From Mytilus galloprovincialis (taxonomy: Eukaryota > Mollusca > Bivalvia > Mytilida > Mytilidae), in the NCBI RefSeq assembly GCF_965363235.1, contig NC_134846.1, positions 60,191,121 through 60,255,120 on the forward strand: 64,000 bases of DNA. Direction: 5' to 3'. Under the pieces are notes generated by a model, which searched no databases, had not been told where the DNA came from, and worked only from the letters and a program-made list of their open reading frames with translations. This document shows, in pieces, positions 22,479 to 35,500 of this stretch (positions within the stretch are counted from its first letter, which is position 1; each line of letters begins with the position of its first letter). The position numbers were made by a program, and so were the translations under genes.

Positions 22479-23725
22479 TCATCAAAAGGCAGTAATTGTA
22501 TAATATTAGATTCATGTTGAAAACCTTCGAAAACCATGCCTAGGAGGTATACACATTTTTCGGTATAATAGCAATGATATAACTTATTGAAAACTTCTAT
22601 CAATAGGCAGGACGAAATATGGAGAAGGTTTTTGAAAATCACTTTGTTGTTCAAGATAAACAACCTTAAAATTAATTTTATACATTTTCTTACAAGCCTA
22701 AAATTCTTTCTTAAAAAATTATGGTAACAGCTAGGACAGACCAAACGTTGCAGGTTATTGATATGTTAAAAAGTGCTTACAAATAATATATATTAACATG
22801 TTGTATTATAAAAAGTATTGCCAAAATAACATTTTTTTTTTTTTTATATATAAATGCTCTTAAACCGAGCTAAAAAGGCAGAACAAAATTGAAAGGTTTC
22901 GTGTCCTGGCTTTTGAGTTAATCCGTTGAAAATTTGGCGGGAAATTATTCTCTCTGGGGTTTTCAAATACAAATATATATCCTTGGTACGTTTTTTCCTT
23001 TCAAACACTATAACAGATAAAAAAGCATAGGAGGATTTTATGAAATTTAAAAAATCATTTTCAACCTGTATATAATTCAATTATGAAAAGAAAGGTAGGG
23101 GTCAGCGGGCAGAATTTGCTCATGTCAACACATGATGGATAAAACCAGAGGATTCAGAATACCTGACAAAAATAAACCTACTCAACGCGAGTGCTGGAAA
23201 CGGCTTAAAGCGTGCAAGCCGTCCCGACACGTGTAATTTCGCGTTAGGAGATAGTTTTGGAAATACGGACAGCCGAAAGAAAGGAAAAACATGGTTCTAT
23301 ATCGATGATCAATGACATCTACCGGACTACGAACTTACAAATTTAAAGTGTGATGCACTTCCAATATGAGATTACAAAAGAAAAGAACTATAACTCTGTT
23401 TAATAAATAATTATGTAAACACCGCCAAATTTGAAAACGTTCTGAGTCTGAGATAGATTAATCATATTAAAGAAAAAAAATATACTGAATCTCGATCTCG
23501 GTTAGAAATTAGTGTTGAGATGTATAATCAGATGACTCACTGATTATAAGTTATGCTGGTTTATGTATCGCATTTTGAGAGATATAGTCATGATTACTAT
23601 TTGTATTTATAAAGCTTTTATATGTCATAAGGCAGAATGCTATGGCGTATCATAAGGGTCAAAAGTATATTTTGTTGCAAATGCTATATCTTCAATTGCA
23701 AATGCTATATTAAATATATCTTGTC
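22479..23725. other. Non-genic spacer
   Basis: No credible coding segment. 23140-23170 (GATAAAACCAGAGGATTC) recurs inverted at about 39155-39185, so part of this is an unlisted repeat family. Homopolymer T at 22831-22843. Confidence 0.5.
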
Positions 23726-25268
23726 AAGGCCGTAACTACCCTTGAGGCAAGTGAGACAATTGCCTTACTAAAATTTCGACACTGATTTTTTTTTTATTAT
23801 ATAAATATGATGGCCATTTGTTGTTCTGTCTCAACCTTAATTTCTTGTCATCTATTCTTTTCTTTTAAATTATTCTTCCTGGATATAACTCAGCATCTCA
23901 ACGGGTGATGTTTCTCGATTACATTAACCTAGTAACGATAATCATCATGGTAAAGAAGGAATAATTCTAGTAAACTATTTGTTTGGTGAACAGAGTCTGA
24001 GTAATGGATATAACTTCAACATAACTAATCCAAAAACGATAAGTAGACTGACAAATCAAGAACTGGGTATCGCAACTTTAGGGGGCAGTCCTGTCTGCGT
24101 ATTCATTTCTCCGTTTCACCAACTTTAATCTTTCTCTTTACAGATAAATAAAACATATTTATAATATGAAACATGCATGGATTAGTTTTTATCCATGTTT
24201 CTTTAACCTTAAAAATTGAAAGAACATCCCATTTTCTAATTTGACAATATTGAAGAATGGCAGCACCTTTAAAACAGAATTTTGTCTTTACTTATTCTTG
24301 ACTTCGGACTTTCGTATCTTTATATTCAGGGTTGCAGAATCGAACACCCCAACCTCTAACCTGTAAATTTATAGATTCTGGAATTAAAATACCACCGACT
24401 ATTTCTAGAAATAATCTGAAATTACGTCCAGTGGCGGATCCTGGGGGGGGGGGGTGTTGGAATCCCCCTTTTTGTTGGACTATCAATGCATTTAAATGGG
24501 GACCTATAGTTGGTAACCCCTCCCTTTGTCCTGGGTTGGGAACCCCTCCTTTTTCAACTGGCTGGATCTTCCACTGCTACATGTAAACGGCACAAACTCC
24601 ATTCCAATTCCCCTGTACCCATTTCATACTTACTCCAGATAGAATCATATTCATTCTATCCCGAGTTTGATAGAAAAGCGAGTTATAAAATATTTTGTAA
24701 CTGCAACTGTATGACGGTGCTTACAGGAAAGCTCACAAACAAAAACTGTTACTACCGATGCTGCTTCCGAATTGCTGATGGAGAAGGAATCGGAAGAAGA
24801 CATCAATCATAGTGTTGAAGTTAGTGTGCTACCGCTAGAAACCCCCCTGAAACGACTGAAAATTTGAAAAGAGCATGCGTGAGTGGCGAGAAATTTTGCG
24901 GTTTTACCATGCTCCATGTTCATCGCGATAAGGATGTCAAAAGACCAAATATTCTGAAACGATTTGGCGAAACCGGCCACAGAAAAATTGCCAAACTCTA
25001 CTGAAACGATCTTTGTTCTATGTTCTGGCGACAGACTCAAATTGATATTTGGATGATTATCTCACATATAAATTTAAATAAAAGAGTTAGCAAGTAATTA
25101 AATATGAAAAATTTATATAAAAAGTGTCCAAATTTAAAACATTGTCCAACTCTCTGGAAATGCCTAGAATGCAGGATTTTGCACCATTCATTTCATACCA
25201 TCAAAAAATATTTTCGCTCGGCTCAATTGTTTTGCCTCACTAAAATAATATGCCTAGTTACGGCCTTG
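23726..25268. mobile_element. hAT-like element, CAAGGCCGTAACTA ends, 5-bp target duplication
   Basis: 1,543 bp. Left end CAAGGCCGTAACTACCC and right end TAGTTACGGCCTTG are inverted. The subterminal AGGCAA/TTGCCT and ACTAAAAT blocks also mirror each other. CTTGT precedes (23721-23725) and follows (25269-25273), a 5-bp duplication. It shares the core of its ends with 21155-22294 but little interior, so the two are relatives. It carries a nested 148-bp element. No transposase was recognised; short frames inside show no known motif. Confidence 0.7.
24429..24576. mobile_element. Nested miniature hAT-like element, CAGTGGCGGATCC ends
   Basis: CAGTGGCGGATCCTGG at the left pairs with GCTGGATCTTCCACTG at the right. 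It has poly-G near the left end and CCCCTCC blocks inside. It lies within the element at 23726-25268. A relative is at 55806-55965. The target duplication is not clear. Confidence 0.6.
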
Positions 25269-25619
25269 CTTGTATACAGATACCTTATGTTACGAAGTTT
25301 CCGTCTGTCTTTTGTCCAACGTCCTTGGGCTCAAGTTTATGGTTCAGTGAGTCTGCTTTAAAAAGGAAGATTTTGTAATGTGAATTTCTCACAAATTATG
25401 AGAAATGGGATAACCATATATATTTGGTTCCTTGCAACGTCTACATGTCCATCAGGCAGGATTCACCTGACTTTGACCTCTTTCATGGATCAGTGATCAA
25501 ATCAGACAGTTAATGTTAAAGTTTGGTGATTAGGTCCGTTCCTCAAGCCTCAAGAGTCTCAAGCACTATCAGCAGTAGGATAACTATATATATATATGTG
25601 TGTGTGTTGTGTAGGGAAT

Positions 25620-26826
25620 GACTATTCTCAGATCGACTCATCCAAAGTTAAACTGAATGGTCTGTTCATAAGTGATACTCATCATAAGTTATATTACTTT
25701 GTCTGTTCATACGTTAAACTATGAGTTGTATTCATCATTCATAAGTTATACTGATGTATCCCTCTATTAGTTTTCTTCTGGACATCCATTGTTCTCATAA
25801 TAAGTTATACTGATTTGTCTGTTCATAAGTTATACTGAGTTGGACTCATGATAATTTATACTGAATTATCTGTATATAAGTTATACTGAGTTGTCTGTTC
25901 TTAATTTATCTGTTTACTTTTCATAAGTTGTACTAACTTTTATGTTCATAAGCAATACTCATTTGTACTCATCGTCAGTTATACTGATTTGTCCGTATAT
26001 AAGTTTTACTGATTTGTCTTTTCATAAGTTATACTGAGTTGTCTGTTCATACATTACATTAAGTTGTACTTATCATTATTTAGTTACACGTATTTGTCCT
26101 TTGATTAGTTTTTCGCAATGTACTCATCATAAGTTACTTATGTGTCTGTTCATAATTTCAACTGCGCTGTACTCTATCATTCATAAGGTGTACTAGTTGT
26201 ACCCATCGTTAGTTAAACTGTTTTTTTTCTGTACGTACGTTATACTGAGTTGTAATCACCATTCATAAGCATAAGGGATTTGGTCGTCTGTATAGATAAG
26301 TTTTACTCAGTTGTATTCAATATAAGTTATACTGATTTGTCTGTTTATAAGTTGTACTGAGTTGGAGTTGGTTATAATTTAATCTGAATTGTCTGTTTAT
26401 AAGTTGTACTGAGTTGTACTCGTCATAAGTTTCATTGTTTTGTTTGTGCATAAGATATACCAAGTTGTACTGAGTTGTACTCGTCATAAGTTTCATTGTT
26501 TTGTTTGTGCATAAGATATACCAAGTTGTACTGAGTTGTACTCGTCATAAGTTTCACTGTTTTGTTTGTGCATAAGATATACCGAGTTGTACTCATCATT
26601 CATAAGTTTCATACTGATTTGTGTCCATTTGAAAGATTAACTCAGTTGTACTAATTTAATAAGTTATACTTATTTATCTGTTTATAAGTTTAAGTGAGTT
26701 GTTCTCATTGTAAGTTATACAGAGTCGTCTGTTCATAAGTAATACTGAGTTGTGCTCGTCATAAGTTTCATTGTTTTGTTTGTGCATAAGATATACCAAG
26801 TTGTACTCATCATTCATAAGTTATAC
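25620..26826. repeat. ~51-bp dimeric satellite, left block
   Basis: Degenerate tandem repeat of two ~25-bp halves, roughly CATAAGTTATACTGAGTTGT plus ACTCATCATAAGTTATACTG. Within it a ~63-bp derivative containing GTTTGTGCATAAGATATACC is repeated three times in a row (26400-26590) and once more near 26780. A (TA)n(TG)n microsatellite sits just left of the array near 25585-25610. Confidence 0.85.
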
Positions 26827-26838
26827 TGATTAGTCCGT

Positions 26839-27556
26839 CTTCTTCTCCTGTGGGCTTTTTAAGGACGGCTTTCCTACTGGAAATTGCGCCCTATATGTTC
26901 CTAATGGTTTTTTTTTTGTTTTGTTTTAGCAAAAAAAAAAAAAAAAAAAAAAAGAATTTACTTAATTTTTTTTTATGGCTTTTGTTGTGAGTTTTACAAG
27001 AACCTAGTGTGTCGCTCATTTGTTGTTTTTAATCAGATGTTACTTATTTGCTTATGAAATATACGACTTAAGTTTTGATCAGTTGCCCCAGCCAGTGGTC
27101 CCGTGAGAATCGTGTATACGCACTATCCCACGGAGGTACTAACCATGGTAGTGTAGGTTAATTACAAACTGTAACCAGACATTGACCTGTTCTCTGTCTG
27201 GTGATCAGTCAGACAGAGGACATGCCACTGTCTAGATCCCGAAATGCAAAAAACTGTTTCATGATATACCCCCCCCCCCCCCAAAAAAAAAAGCCAAATT
27301 GTATATATATGTATATATATATAAAGAAAAATAAATTAACTTATTTCTATAATAAAATACGGGACTTTATACTTTTATATTAATTTACTAGGATGCTCAA
27401 GGATTCCAGTTTGAATTGTACTTGCTTGTTTTTCCCGTAAGTACATTCGATGTACTTGTGCTGACGCCATTGTTAAACAAGCTACATACACGACAATCTG
27501 GTTAAATATTTAACATAATTTCATACCCTGTATATCACGACTACCATGTCAGGGGG
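26839..27556. mobile_element. 718-bp insertion splitting the satellite, 12-bp direct repeats
   Basis: The satellite stops at TGATTAGTCCGT (26827-26838) and resumes with TGATTATTCCGT (27557-27568), a 12-bp duplication with one mismatch. The insert is unlike the satellite. It has an A-tract (about 26932-26953), C/A runs near 27271-27293 and no reading frame of note. Duplication length and A-tract suggest a retroposed sequence, but the family is unknown. Confidence 0.55.
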
Positions 27557-27568
27557 TGATTATTCCGT

Positions 27569-28440
27569 TTGGAAGATTAACTCAGTTGTACGGATCATAT
27601 TAAGTTATACTTATTTTGTCTGTTTATAAGTTTAAGTGAGTTGTTCTCATCATAAGTAATACTGATCTGTCTATTTGTAAGTTTTATTCAGTTGTAACCA
27701 TCATCAGTTATACTGATTTGTCTGTTCAAAAGTTTCACTGAGTTGTACTCATTGTAAGTTATACTAATTTGTCTGCATAAGTTATACTGAGTTGCCCTCA
27801 TCATAAGTTAAACTTAATTGTCTCTTCTCAAGTTATACTGAGTTATACTCATTGCAAGCTATACTGCTTTGTCTGTTCATAAGTTATACTGAGTTGTCTG
27901 TTCATAAGTCATGATGCTTTGTCCTCATGAATTATACTGAGTTGTACCCATCTTAAGTTATACTGTTTTGTCAATTCATACTTAATACTTTGAGTTTTAC
28001 TCATCATTCATAAGTTATACTGATTTGTCTTTCTATTGGTTTGACTCAGTTGTACTCATCATAAGTTATACTAATTTGTCTGTTCATAAGTCATATTGAG
28101 TTGTTTTCATCATAAGTTATACTTTGTCTGTTCATAATGTTATACAGAGTTATACTCATCTTTCTAAAGTTATACTTATTTATCAGTCTATATTTTACTC
28201 AGTTGTACTCATCATAAGTTTTACTGAGTTGTACTCATCTTCAGTTATGCTGATTTTTTTGTTCATAACTTATGCTGATTTGGCTGTTCATAAATTGTAC
28301 TGAATACTGAGTTGTACTCAGTATTCATCTCAACATTCATAAGTTATACAAATTTATCCGTTTTAATATTTTCTCAGGTGTACTCATAAGTTATATTGAT
28401 TTGACTGTTCATAAGCTATACTGAGTTGTTTGTTCATAAA
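27569..28440. repeat. ~51-bp dimeric satellite, right block
   Basis: Same unit as 25620-26826, continuing after the insertion. It ends near GTTCATAAATAAGAGC. Confidence 0.85.
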
Positions 28441-30020
28441 TAAGAGCTCCAGGTAATATGAAATCTTATTACCCAGACTTTGACAAGCCAGTATAAATGA
28501 CACAGTTAATAAATCAAGGTTTATTTTGGAATATCAAAATTGTTTATCACAGTCAAGTATACACCAAAAAGTTAAATGGTTTCAAAGATGTAAAACTTAA
28601 AAAAAACACATTTAAAACGCTAAAATTATGACTTAATACCATTAAACTTTAATTCTGATCTTTACTTAATGATAAAAACATACCAAATAACATTTTCGTT
28701 CTAAACAGTTAAAATAACAATGGAGAGGTTACACAGGAACCATTTAACATTCTAAGTAAAGCTAAAAGTGTCTGACCTCATAAGTTCAAGTACATGTATT
28801 TTAATATCATAAACACTTATAACATAATGTTCTATTTCTAATTAACAATATCAAATGAGTATATTTTCAGTTAATAAAGTGTTATTTTTAAACAAAATTA
28901 CTTCCAGTTTGTATTTCAGTGAATTAAGTATTGACTCATTAACAAATTACTTCCTGATTCTATTTCATATCATTTAATCTGGGAACTGAAAAATCATATA
29001 TCTGACAAATGCACAATAAATCGAGGTACATTTAACTGTATTATCTATATAAAAATATAACAAGAATAGTAAAACAAACGAGGCACATAAAAAATAAATG
29101 TCCTCATTACATCATCCTACTAAGAGCAACATTGGAGCCATGGTAAATTATCTAAATGAACAAACCTTTTCAGACTTATAGTCCCAATAGGAAAAAAGTT
29201 CTTAAGGATATATATCAATAATACTAAAATTACGAGGTCCAATTTGTCAGCCGTCATCACGTAAAAACGACGAATCAAAAAATTCAACTTTATATATAAC
29301 TAATATAGTACAAAGGTGTAGATTAAAAATTACACCACTCCAGGCCCTTTTGTTTTCCACGTAATTAATATTGCCAATAATGAAGAAGTTCCGGGTCGAG
29401 TCCGATACCGATACCAATAGTATATTCACCTGTTACCGATTACCTTATCTGTATGTTCCGCATCTGACAGGCGCACCACCAAACGGTGTATTCAGGATTA
29501 ATATGCTATATAGTATTACACGGGTCATAATCACAGGGTTGACACTACTTAATTGTCAAATTGTTACCTATTGTAGTATTTTAATCAGCTGATCAGTTAG
29601 ACTTTCTAAGATAACAATACGAATACTAAAAAAATCTGGACTAAAATAAGGCGTATAGGTACAGTTTTCAATTTGTTATCGAATCAAAGAATTCAATATT
29701 TATAACTAATATAGGACAATGCTGTTGATTAAAAAATACTCCATTCCAGGACCTTTTGTTTTCCAAATAATTAATATTATCAATAATTGATAAGTTCCAG
29801 TTCGACGGGTTCAAACAGAAAGATTTGAAAGCAGAGAAAACTGTGTATCTTATAATCAGCATGACTTTATCAGATGACAATACTAATACTAAAATAAGGC
29901 TTGCGCATAGTTATATACTTTAATTCAGTCACGGACCCGCGATATACGGGTGTGTTCTAGTAGATTTGAATAACATACTGCCAATATCCATTCATATACA
30001 ATCAAACGTTTAAACCTGTT
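28441..30020. other. Non-genic region with a ~140-bp direct repeat
   Basis: About 29270-29405 and 29684-29816 are ~70-80% similar in the same orientation (shared AATTCAA..TATA.CTAATATAG and CCTTTTGTTTTCCA). No gene is seen. Minus-strand frames over both copies are products of the repeat. Confidence 0.55.
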
Positions 30021-30315
30021 GCATTTGTTTGCACCTGTCCTAAGTCAGGAATCTAATGATCAATAGTTGTTGTTTGTTTATGTGATTCATAAGGGTTTTT
30101 GTTTATCAAATAGATCGTTAGACTGTTGGCTTTTCCCGTTTAGATGGTTTTACACTAGTAATTTTTTGGGGCCCTTTATAGCTTACTGTACGATGTGAGA
30201 CAAGGCTCATTGTTGAAGATCGTACTTTAAGCTATAATGGTTTACTTTTATAAATTGTGACTTGGATGGAGAGCTGTCTCATTGGCACTCATACCTCATA
30301 TTCTTATATCTATAA
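30020..30315. repeat. Interspersed mussel-type repeat fragment
   Basis: Contains GCACCTGTCCTAAGTCAGGA, also part of the Penelope-like 3' UTR, then a block matching in reverse the fragment at 12158-12358, ending ..TCATTGGCACTCATACC. It is probably a composite retroelement tail. Confidence 0.5.
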
Positions 30316-31114
30316 ATGTAATAATTTTCCAACTGATCTATGGTATTTGTTTTTCTGAAAAAAAACATTTTATACCAATTGTGGGCAAATTTATTTAACA
30401 TGAAATTTTAATTGGAGGTAAAAGAAAAGAAGAAAATGTATTGTTAGAAGCATAATCCAGTGGGGTTGAATTCAACTACTAATATTCATATATATAATTG
30501 CTTCAAAGATTATTATACTACTGATAGTCATATAAAATTGATTAAAAATATTTTACAACTGAGAGTCATATACAATTGCTTAAAAAAGTATTGCAATTCT
30601 GATAGTCATTCAAAATAGCTTAAAAAATAATAAAATTGGGGGCCATTTATTGTCCTTTAGTACATTTATCTTTAAAAACAAAATAATGGTCCCTTCTTAG
30701 AACAAAACATTTGATTATGCTAGTACAATATGCATACAATTTGATTCTACTTTGAACACATAATATTTGATGTAATGGAAAACAATGGTAGAATAATTGT
30801 GTACAATCAGCACAGTAATGTATCTGTTATTGGTCATAACTCATATCAATATAAGATCAAACTTGTTAAATATAGTTGGAAAAAACTAACAATAGGAACC
30901 ATGAGATTTCGCTACACATTTTTTAGACTTCAATGCCTGTCTAGAGTTGGTCTAAAATTTAAAATTATAATATTCTATATTTTCACTCAGTAATTGCTAA
31001 CATATATACAAAGTGCCATAGGGCAGGCACAATTTATATGGAATAAAAATATGGAAAGTCCTTGCAAATGGTTCAATTATACTATCTTCATACTTTGTCA
31101 TGTGTATCAACTAA
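30316..31114. other. Non-genic spacer
   Basis: I see only a short iterated motif (CTGATAGTCATA.AAAATTGCTTAAA, about 30500-30630, three to four degenerate copies) and no coding signal. Confidence 0.45.
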
Positions 31115-32390
31115 CTAGAGGCTCTAAAGAGCCTGTGTCGCTCACCTTGGTTTATGTGCATATTAAACAAAGGAAACGGATGGATTCATGACAAAATTGT
31201 GTTATGGTGTTGGTGATATGTTTGTAGATCTTTACTTGACTGAACAATATTGCTGCTTACAATTATCTCTATCTATAATGAAATTGGCCCTGAATGTGAC
31301 AGTGGAAAATATTTTGTAAAAATTTACAAAAATTACAAAATTTATAAAAATTGTAAAAAGTTGACTTTAAAGGGCAATAACTCCTTAAGGGGTCAATTGA
31401 CCACTTTGGCCATGCTGACTTATTTGTAGCTCTTACTTTGCTGTTCATTATTACTGTTTACAGTTTATCTCTATCTATAATAATATTCAAGATAATCAAA
31501 AGCTGCAAAATTTTCTTGAATTTACCAATTTAAGGGCAGCAACCCAACAAATTGCCCGATTGGTCTGAAAATTTCAGGGCAGATAGATCTTAACCTAATG
31601 AACAATTTTATCCACAGCAGATTTGCTCTAAATGATTTGGTTTCAGAGATATGAGCAAAAAACTTCATTTTACCCTATGTACTATTTTTAGCCAAGTCAG
31701 CCATCTTGGTTCGCGGGCGGGGTCATTTGACACATTTTTAAAACTAGATATCCTAATGATGATTGTGGACAAGTTTGGATAAATGTGTCCTAGTAGTTTC
31801 AGAGGATTTTTTTAAAAGATAACAAAAATTCACCCAAAATTGACTATAAAGGGCAATTACTCCTTTAGGGGTCAACTGACCATTTTGGTCATGTTGGCTT
31901 ATTTGTAGATCTTACTTTGCTGAACATTATTGTTGTTTACAGTTTATCTCTATCTATAATAATATTCAAGATAATAAACAAAAATGGCAAAATTACCTTA
32001 AAATTACCAATTTAGGGGCAGCAACCCAACAACGGGTTCTCCGATTCATCTGAAAATTTCAAGGCAGATAGATCTTGACCTGATAAACAATTTTACCCAT
32101 TGTCAGATTTGCTCTTTAATGCTTTGGTTTCAGAGATATAAGCCAAAATCTACATTTTACCCCTATGTTCTATTTTCAGCCATGGAAGCCATCTTGGTTG
32201 GTTGGCCAGGTCACCAGACACATTTTTCAAACTAGATACCCCAATGATGATTGTGGCCAAGTTTGGTTAAATTTGGCCCAGTAGTTTCAGAGGAGAAGAT
32301 TTTTGTAAAAGTTAAAGATTACGGACGAGCATGGACGACAGACGCCAACTTATGAGAAAAGCTCATTTGGCCCTTTGGGCCAGGTGAGCT
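31115..32390 (-). mobile_element. HINE-like element, copy with two internal units
   Basis: 1,276 bp in reverse orientation. CTAGAGGCTCTAAAGAGCC starts the element after AA, and GGCCCTTTGGGCCAGGTGAG-type sequence ends it before AA. It has two ~500-bp internal units. It lies just downstream (150 bp) of the PAQR3 stop codon, so it may be transcribed in a read-through 3' UTR. Confidence 0.8.
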
Positions 32391-32536
32391 AACAAATGAA
32401 TTGATTGTCTATTTAAAATGCAAAATCTTGTACATTAATACCCTGCAATTATCAACATACAGCAATGAAACATAACAAAATATTAGGTAACAATAAATTA
32501 AATATAAATATTAATGTTTCCTAAGTGGGTCCACCA

Positions 32537-35500
32537 TCATACACATGGGTGTGCCACTCTGTACCTGAGGATTTCCTGTCCTGCATAATGCCAGAATACA
32601 AATGCACAAACAACAATTATGTGCCACAATTGATGGCTTGATCCTACAAAGTCAAATACTCCTGGAAATATAAAATATGCATTATTTAAAGATATGTGTA
32701 TTTTGTCAAATATCATTTGTGTGAACATTATCAATTTTCTAACAATGAAAATATTTTGGATTCAGTATTAAAACAGCAATGTTCTATTTGGTTAATGATG
32801 GATCTGCAGCTGTTGTTTTTTCATGAATGTGAAAAAATATCTTTTTACTTTTACTTTTTTCAAATGTCAGTTCTCTTATATCTGGACAATACATCAATAG
32901 TCCAAGTGTCACAGATTCTCAGGTCAAGTGTTACAGATTCATAAATAGCCATATGATCTATTCACCCTTCAGTGCCCTTCCTCTAAAAAAATATCTGATT
33001 TACTGGTAAATTTTTTCTCAATTTATTAGAAATCGATGAAAAGCATCTTAATTAATCTAAAAACCAAATTCTTTATCTTGTGGTTTATTAAGATGTATAT
33101 CATGAATTCAATTTACATTTGTTCTCAGAAACAAACTTACCAGGGTAAAATCTTTCAGGAAATTTACTAAGATACAATATTAAAGCTATCATTCCAAGGA
33201 TATATATAGTTGTCACCTTTGGTACAAATAACTGCAAATAGAAACAAACAAATACCATACATATCATTGATCATCACTGAAAGTTATAATATGTTTAAAA
33301 AAAGACAAATGAGATGCAACCCAATAAGAAATATTTTTTTACAAAGAAAATTAAGAGGTCAACATATAGTCTCTACAACAATTGATAAGTACATAATTTT
33401 AATATTTATTTTAAAAACATGATATTTTAAATATAAATATGTACACTTATATCATTCGCATTTTAGCATATAAGAAAAAACAAATTCATATATTATTAGA
33501 TGCTGAGATAATATCAAGTCTCAATTGTCGAAAATATTTAAATTCTGCTTTTTAATACCTGTACAATTTCTGATGAGGCACCATTTAACCAAATCCAGTG
33601 AATTGTGGGTATAATTCCATATCCTGCTAAACCCATATAGATACCAATTCTCCACTTGGACCATCGGTGACTGAAGTATCGTGGATGTAATTGTATGACC
33701 ATAGTTGTTACTGTTAGTATTGTTATTGTTATTAAATAAATATCCCTCCATATCTGTAAGAAAGTTAGAAATGATTTTTGAATTTGTCACTGAAGCAAAA
33801 TTTTAAACTCTATAAACAAGAATGTATTACAACTAATCATTTTTTTATATACTAACTGATCAACCTATTGTCTTTTACATTGTAGAAATGCCTAAGAGTT
33901 ACATGTATTTTTTCGTTAATGATTATCTCCCCTAGTATATAGCGAGGCCAATATCTATTGTTATTTGCCTACGGTCACACAGTATATATACCAGTATGAT
34001 TATGTGCCTGTCAAGAAACAAGAACCTGAATAGAAGCTGTCTGATAGTTAATGTTTCATAAGGGTGAGTCCCTTCAGTTATTGGTTTTGACAGATTTTTG
34101 ATAGTTTTTGTTAATTATCAATTTGACAACACTGACAAAGACTCATAAGAGATATATATGATTGTGTTATGGAGATGAAACATATTAACACAGTGTTCTC
34201 CCCAGGATTTTTGGATAGCACCAGGGTAACACGTGTCAAAATGATTTGTACAATATGTTGTGTCGCGTTGCATCGCTTATTTTTTCTTCTTGTTAGTTTT
34301 TGTGCCATTACCTTTTTGTCTTTTGTTTTGTTTACTGTGTTATGTAGAATTTGGGTAAAAAAATACTGGTAAAAAAAAAGGAAAATCAAACAGTTGGTAT
34401 ACTTTAATATCTTTTAAGAATAAATAACAGAAACTTGCACTTTTAGTCTTTAAACTAGCCACTTTTTATACTTTGATCAAGCCAATTTTGTCCTGATACT
34501 TGTACATGTAGTTACACTACACATTCCCCATTTTTTGTTAGATTACACCATAACAATTAACTTTAAACAAGATTAAATTTTAATGCAGAACCTTTAATAA
34601 ATTAAATACTATTTTCCATAGCTTTAGACATGATTCTTTTAGACATCAATAAAATTATTATTAGAATCATTATTGTGTTATTTCATGATAGACATGAAAA
34701 GTATACTTATATTATCTATGTGGACACTCATGATAGGTTATCATGTCTAGCTGAGTTCCAATCATTGTAAAATTATTTTTTTTCTTTTAAAAATTAAACT
34801 TCTTTAATATTATTCTTTAATATTATTCAGCTATTTAACAAATGGAAGTTTTAAACAACCTTGTTAACATGTACAACCCTAGTTCAGTCAGTAAATTAAC
34901 AAATGGAAGTTTTCATAAGTCTGTGATCATTAAGTTGTCATCTTTTAATTAATTAAAACGCAAGAATCATGTACATCGATTAAATCCAATCATCAAGGTT
35001 AACCTCAAAAGGTAAAACGACCACGTGGTGTAAACAATCTTGTTGTCAGAACTGGTTTGAACTGGTCAATTTTCATCTGAAATTTAATACCCCACGGAAA
35101 GGTTTACCAATTTATGATTTTTTTTACCGAAAATTTTAGCACCACGGTGAAAAATTATACATCGCGGCAAGAACGATACCACCACGGTAGAAAATTATAC
35201 ATCGCGGGCCCGCGGTCCTTTAAGGGCCTGAGGAGGACAGTTAAACATGCACCTTCTTTATCAGTATGTTATTTTTTTTGTATCTACCATACAATACAAT
35301 AATCAAGAATTGTCAATGAAAAAAAAATCCCTGATTTTAAACTGTGAAATACATGTATACTATTAACTAGAGGCTCTAAAGAGCCTGTGTCGCTCACCTT
35401 GGTCTATGTGAATATTAAACAAAGGAAGCAGATGGATTCATGACAAAATTGTGTTTTGGTGATGGTGATGTGTTTGTACATCTTACTTTACTGAACATTC

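Noticed and set aside
23090-23340. GC-richer stretch with a possible exon (ending ..ECWKRLKACKPSRHV)
   Set aside because: Stops soon follow, no acceptor/donor pair in frame, and part of the sequence recurs near 39155-39185, so it is probably a repeat.
27075-27200. Possible tRNA-derived SINE head in the satellite insertion
   Set aside because: No convincing A box and B box at proper spacing, and no cloverleaf by eye.
33900-34400. Short frames in PAQR3 intron 3
   Set aside because: No splice-site support and no similarity to the PAQR3 protein, which is complete without them.
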